Source of the DNA: Helicobacter pylori
GTDB lineage: Bacteria; Campylobacterota; Campylobacteria; Campylobacterales; Helicobacteraceae
Assembly (NCBI RefSeq): GCF_030323545.1
Contig: NZ_CP122954.1
Location: forward strand, 1,364,001 to 1,428,000
DNA length: 64,000 nucleotides
Direction: 5' to 3'
Every line of letters starts with the position of its first letter. Within the stretch, counting starts at the first letter, position 1. Under the pieces are notes generated by a model, which saw only the letters and a program-made list of their open reading frames with translations, searched no databases and was not told the origin of the DNA. A program made the translations under genes and the position numbers. This document shows, one piece after another, positions 60,805-64,000 of the stretch.

Positions 60805-61548
60805 AGAAAGATTAGCGTTAAATCGTGGTTTGAATCTTTCTTGATGGTTGTTGTAGGTGTAAAAAACATTCCTCACTAAGGGTATTTCAATCCCTAATTG
60901 CAAGGACAAATAGCCGATAAAATCCACGATAAAACCAAAGCGAAAGGGGGCTTGAAAAAAGGTTTTCTTGGTTCTTGGGATGATGGTTGTGATAGCGCCG
61001 GATTTAATCGTATCCACCAATAACACCCCTTGCTCTAAAGCGATTCCTAAATAACTCCTAAAACGATAGGTTTTTTTATCCACAAAAATCCAAGAAAAAT
61101 CTAACGCACCCCCATAATTTTGCACCATTAGGATTTGAGGCTGAGAGAGCGAAACGGAATGGGAATAGTTATAGACGCTAAAGATTCTAAAACCGACTTT
61201 AGGGTGGTTTCTTAAAAAATGCTCCAAGCCCGTAGCGGTATTAAACCCTATGCTATTCGCCGTAAGAGTCAGGTTTTGGTTAGTGGTTGAATAAGCGGCT
61301 TGCGAATAGTTGTATCCAAAAATAAAGAAAAATTTAAGGCTTTTTTCTAAAGCCCTTTTTAAGATTTCTTGGTTTTTGTCTAGAACTTTCTGTTTTTCAT
61401 TGTTTTTATCAAGGGTTAGGGGTTTAGGTTTGTCGTCTTCATTCTTGTTTTTAAAATTCTCTAAGAATTGAGACCAAGTGATTTCTTTAGCTTCTAAAAA
61501 GAGTGGATTCAACAATAAAAAGAGATAAATACTAAATAGAGTTTTCAA
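60787..61548 (-). CDS. Outer membrane beta-barrel-like protein
   Basis: 253 aa: signal peptide (MKTLFSIYLFLLLNPLFLEA), a charged stretch (residues 30-70), then amphipathic beta strands and a C terminus NANLSLIVSF ending in Phe, which suits export to the outer membrane. Its 3' end overlaps the convergent glycosyltransferase gene by 18 bp. Resembles Hof/Hor-type Helicobacter OMPs but I cannot place it in one family. HP0101 by order. Confidence 0.75.
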   Translation of the reverse strand: MKTLFSIYLFLLLNPLFLEAKEITWSQFLENFKNKNEDDKPKPLTLDKNNEKQKVLDKNQEILKRALEKSLKFFFIFGYNYSQAAYSTTNQNLTLTANSIGFNTATGLEHFLRNHPKVGFRIFSVYNYSHSVSLSQPQILMVQNYGGALDFSWIFVDKKTYRFRSYLGIALEQGVLLVDTIKSGAITTIIPRTKKTFFQAPFRFGFIVDFIGYLSLQLGIEIPLVRNVFYTYNNHQERFKPRFNANLSLIVSF

Positions 61549-61700
61549 ATACAGCCTTAAACTTTTTACGGCTATTGTGCCTAATTATCTTAAATTGATT
61601 TTAAATTACTTGTATGTTTTTACTATAACCCCCACCCGCACACAACACTATATTTTAAAATACAATCTATTGAGATTTCACCGCTCAATTAAAGTTTAGC

Positions 61701-62807
61701 TTAGAGCAAATAAAACACCTTTTCTTCTTGAAAAATGCTTTTAATTTCCACAAAAAGGGTTTTTTCTATGCGTTCTTCTAGCACGATAATAGGGTTTATG
61801 CTCTCGCTCCCGCTCACTAACGCCCTTAAAAACAACTCTTCTTCATAATTTAAAGGGTTAAGGTTTAACTCTTTTAAATTTTCGTAGTTTTTTGCCATAA
61901 GAGTATTAAGGCCTTCTAAAGTTAAAAACAAGGTTTCATCTCTTTGGCTATAACCCACTAGCGCGTTTAAACGCTGGGAAAAAACCCACCTTAAATCGTT
62001 AATCCTTACTCTAGCCTTACTTTTAGAGCGCGCTAGAATATAACAATTCAGGGGGTTTGAATTTTTAGAAAGCCACACGCCCCCATTCAATAAGCGGTAA
62101 GTTGCGATCGTTTTTTGGGCTAAAGAAGGCTTATTAGCATCCTTTTTAGCTGCGTCTAGTTCTCTAAAAACTTGCGTTCTTTCTTCAACGCTTGCGGGTA
62201 AAATCTGGCGTTTTAAAGGCGAGTAAAGCTCAAAGGGGCTTCTGTTTTGGGACTCTTTTTGGATTTTTAAAGCGAATTGGCAACCGCAATAATTTTGCCG
62301 ATAAAGCTCGTTTTCTCTCGCTAAAGCTTGCAAGTTTAAATCCAACTCGCTCTTAAAATGTTCAAAATTATCGTTTCTAAACACAACAAATTCCAAATTG
62401 TGCCTTTGCGCGATGTGTTGTCCCTTAGCGATGAGCTGGTTAGGGTCTTTTTTAGGGCTTGTGAGTAAGGTGGTGGTGAATTTTTCTTCCCCTAATTCAA
62501 AGGCTTTCAACGCGCTCGCTTCTAAGCGTAAGTCAAAGCACTCAAAACAGCGCTCGCTTTTTTCCCCTAACAATTCCTTACCCTTAGCTTTATCTAAAAA
62601 TTTTTCTAATTCATAATCGCCCTCAAGCAATTCAATTCCTAGCATCTCGCAAGTGCGTTTCACATCTTCTAAACGCAACAGATATTCGCTATAAGGGTGG
62701 ATATTGGGGTTATAAAAAAACCCTACAATTTTTTCACCCGCAAAAGCCTCTTTAGCCTTTTTTAAAAAATAGAGGTTATCCACTGAGCAACAAATATGAA
62801 TGAGCAT
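61701..62807 (-). CDS. queH: QueH-type epoxyqueuosine reductase with C-terminal extension
   Basis: 368 aa. The first ~190 residues carry the QueH/DUF208 marks: LIHICCSVDNLYFL, GFFYNPNIHPYSEYLLR, SERCFECFDLRLEASA and YCGCQFAL with four conserved Cys that hold a cluster. QueH performs the last step to queuosine in tRNA. A further ~170 residues have no clear family. Its ATG overlaps the tlpA TAA by one base (TAATG). HP0100 by order. Confidence 0.85.
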   Translation of the reverse strand: MLIHICCSVDNLYFLKKAKEAFAGEKIVGFFYNPNIHPYSEYLLRLEDVKRTCEMLGIELLEGDYELEKFLDKAKGKELLGEKSERCFECFDLRLEASALKAFELGEEKFTTTLLTSPKKDPNQLIAKGQHIAQRHNLEFVVFRNDNFEHFKSELDLNLQALARENELYRQNYCGCQFALKIQKESQNRSPFELYSPLKRQILPASVEERTQVFRELDAAKKDANKPSLAQKTIATYRLLNGGVWLSKNSNPLNCYILARSKSKARVRINDLRWVFSQRLNALVGYSQRDETLFLTLEGLNTLMAKNYENLKELNLNPLNYEEELFLRALVSGSESINPIIVLEERIEKTLFVEIKSIFQEEKVFYLL

Positions 62808-64000
62808 TAAAACTGCTTTTTATTCACATCTTCTAAAATATCGTTAGAGACTTTGTCAATTTCTTGACTGATTTCTAAAGAATCGCTAGCGATTTTTAGA
62901 TTGCCCTCAGTAACCGATCTTAAGGCTTCAATAGAAGCGTTGATTTCTTCCACTTCTTTAACCTGGTTTTTAATGCTTTCGCTCGTGTCTGAAATGCTTT
63001 GAACGAGGATATTGATATTGGCTTCAATCTCGCTGAGCGATTTTTGCGTCCTTTCAGCGAGCTTCCTCACTTCATCAGCCACCACCGCAAAGCCTCTGCC
63101 ATGCTCGCCGGCTCGTGCGGCTTCAATAGCAGCGTTTAGGGCTAAAAGATTGGTTTGATCGGCAATATCTCTAATGATTTCCACAATGCTTTTAATGTCT
63201 TGCCCTTGCTCGATCATGGCTTCACTTTGAGAGCTCACGCCTTGAATGGAAGTGGTGATATTTTCTATCGTTTTAGAAGTTTCCATCAAGCTTTTGTGTT
63301 GGGAGTTTGAAGCCTTTTCTAAATTTTGCACGCATTCTTTTAAATTCGCGCTATCGTTCGCTAAATCTTTGGCAAAATTAGACGAAGTTTCTAGCATTTT
63401 TTGGATTTCTTGCCCTAAAGCGTTAGTAACCAATTCCACCCTACCCGAAGCGTTTTGGATCCGGCCTCTAAAATCCAAACTAGAATAGCTTTCAAAGATT
63501 TTGAAAATGCTTGGCATGTGAGTCCCTACGCTTTCTTGCAAATAATCCATGATCCCGTTTAGCGCGTCCCTCAATTCTTTCAAATCAGGGCTTGCGGGAT
63601 CAGCTGTGATGCGCACCGCAAAATTCCCTTTTTTCACATCTGAAACCACTTTAATGGTGTCTTGAACGGCTTGCTTGTCTTCTTGCATGGTTTTTTGGGT
63701 TTGCAAGATATTTTTATTGATCGCTGTTTGCATGCACCCTAATTCGTCATTGGATTTCGCTTCAATCAATTTAATATCGCTAGAATGGGTTTGATTGTTC
63801 AATAATTTAAAGAAATGAGACAAGGTGCTAGAAACGACTTCCAAACGACTGCTCACGATCGCTCGCATTAAGAGAGTGATCGCTATAATCAAGGCTAACA
63901 CCATGATCGCACTCGCTATGATCACCACAAAACGCACCGAGCCGACTTGCTCATAGACCTTGTCTTTTTCAATGATTAAAGCGATCATCCAATTGAGATT
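62807..64000 (-). CDS. tlpA: Methyl-accepting chemotaxis protein TlpA, C-terminal part (5' end outside window)
   Basis: The gene runs off the right edge. Present are the end of the sensor, a membrane helix ([21 protein letters not shown]), HAMP and cytoplasmic signalling helices with [21 protein letters not shown] at the hairpin tip. TlpA has been implicated in arginine/bicarbonate and acid sensing (recalled). HP0099 by order. queH follows in translational overlap. Confidence 0.93.
   Translation of the reverse strand, partial: NLNWMIALIIEKDKVYEQVGSVRFVVIIASAIMVLALIIAITLLMRAIVSSRLEVVSSTLSHFFKLLNNQTHSSDIKLIEAKSNDELGCMQTAINKNILQTQKTMQEDKQAVQDTIKVVSDVKKGNFAVRITADPASPDLKELRDALNGIMDYLQESVGTHMPSIFKIFESYSSLDFRGRIQNASGRVELVTNALGQEIQKMLETSSNFAKDLANDSANLKECVQNLEKASNSQHKSLMETSKTIENITTSIQGVSSQSEAMIEQGQDIKSIVEIIRDIADQTNLLALNAAIEAARAGEHGRGFAVVADEVRKLAERTQKSLSEIEANINILVQSISDTSESIKNQVKEVEEINASIEALRSVTEGNLKIASDSLEISQEIDKVSNDILEDVNKKQF

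Overview
The window is chromosomal DNA of Helicobacter pylori. AT-rich coding sequence, TTG/GTG starts, weak -35 boxes with clear TATAAT -10 boxes, and the gene complement (arsS, hcpD, horB, flaB, tlpA/tlpB, a DUF874 protein, luxS next to mccAB, cbb3 oxidase as the terminal oxidase) all fit. Gene order matches the HP0165 to HP0099 segment of strain 26695, read in the opposite direction. HP numbers are recalled from gene order, not looked up. I see no tRNA, rRNA, insertion sequence, prophage or CRISPR array.

Layout: (1) 1-2.2 kb: 3' end of the acid-response kinase arsS with a poly-C tract, hemB, a YebC-family gene. (2) 2.2-3.0 kb: noncoding, holding what I read as the 6S RNA, a terminator and one copy of a recurrent intergenic module. 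(3) 3-12 kb: hcpD, an LPS glucosyltransferase, a PDC-sensor membrane protein, then the minus-strand run aroK, AMIN protein, FtsB/DivIC-like protein, eno, recA, and plus-strand mqnD. (4) 10.8-16.5 kb: minus-strand ccoNOQP operon followed by DUF4006, an overlooked 35-residue membrane ORF, a TPM-like protein, a FixH-like protein and an ABC-2-type membrane protein. (5) 16.6-26 kb: dicarboxylate transporter, mutY, two tandem L-lactate permeases, the divergent lutABC lactate oxidation operon, bcp. (6) 26-37.4 kb: tiny lipoproteins, class II DAHP synthase, serine transporter/deaminase sdaC-sdaA, two secreted proteins of unknown or poorly known role, OMP horB, and the translation cluster thrS-infC-rpmI-rplT. 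(7) 37.6-49 kb: ppsA, DUF874 protein, radical SAM protein, topA, sigma54-driven flaB, a flagellin-glycosylation Maf homologue, two hypothetical genes. (8) 49.2-53.5 kb: hrcA-grpE-dnaK with HspR- and HrcA-type operators, and a broken McrB-N-like gene. (9) 53.6-64 kb: mccA-mccB-luxS, a periplasmic nucleotidase, tlpB with a 17-G tract in its leader (known RepG sRNA target), an LPS glycosyltransferase, an OMP-like protein, a QueH-type protein and the 3' part of tlpA.

Together the genes cover central respiration (lactate uptake, LutABC, menaquinone via MqnD, cbb3 oxidase), amino-acid use (serine, cysteine, methionine recycling with LuxS), stress control, motility and chemotaxis, and surface-structure variation. 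Simple-sequence tracts and internal repeats (poly-C in arsS, poly-G before tlpB, 72-bp repeat in hcpD, 42-bp repeats in the DUF874 gene) are the variable parts.

I found no wholly new multi-gene system. The most useful less-described items are the 35-aa cbb3-operon ORF, the structured RNA at 2.3 kb, very short lipoprotein ORFs, a metal-site-less aldolase-fold protein, and a recurrent intergenic module.
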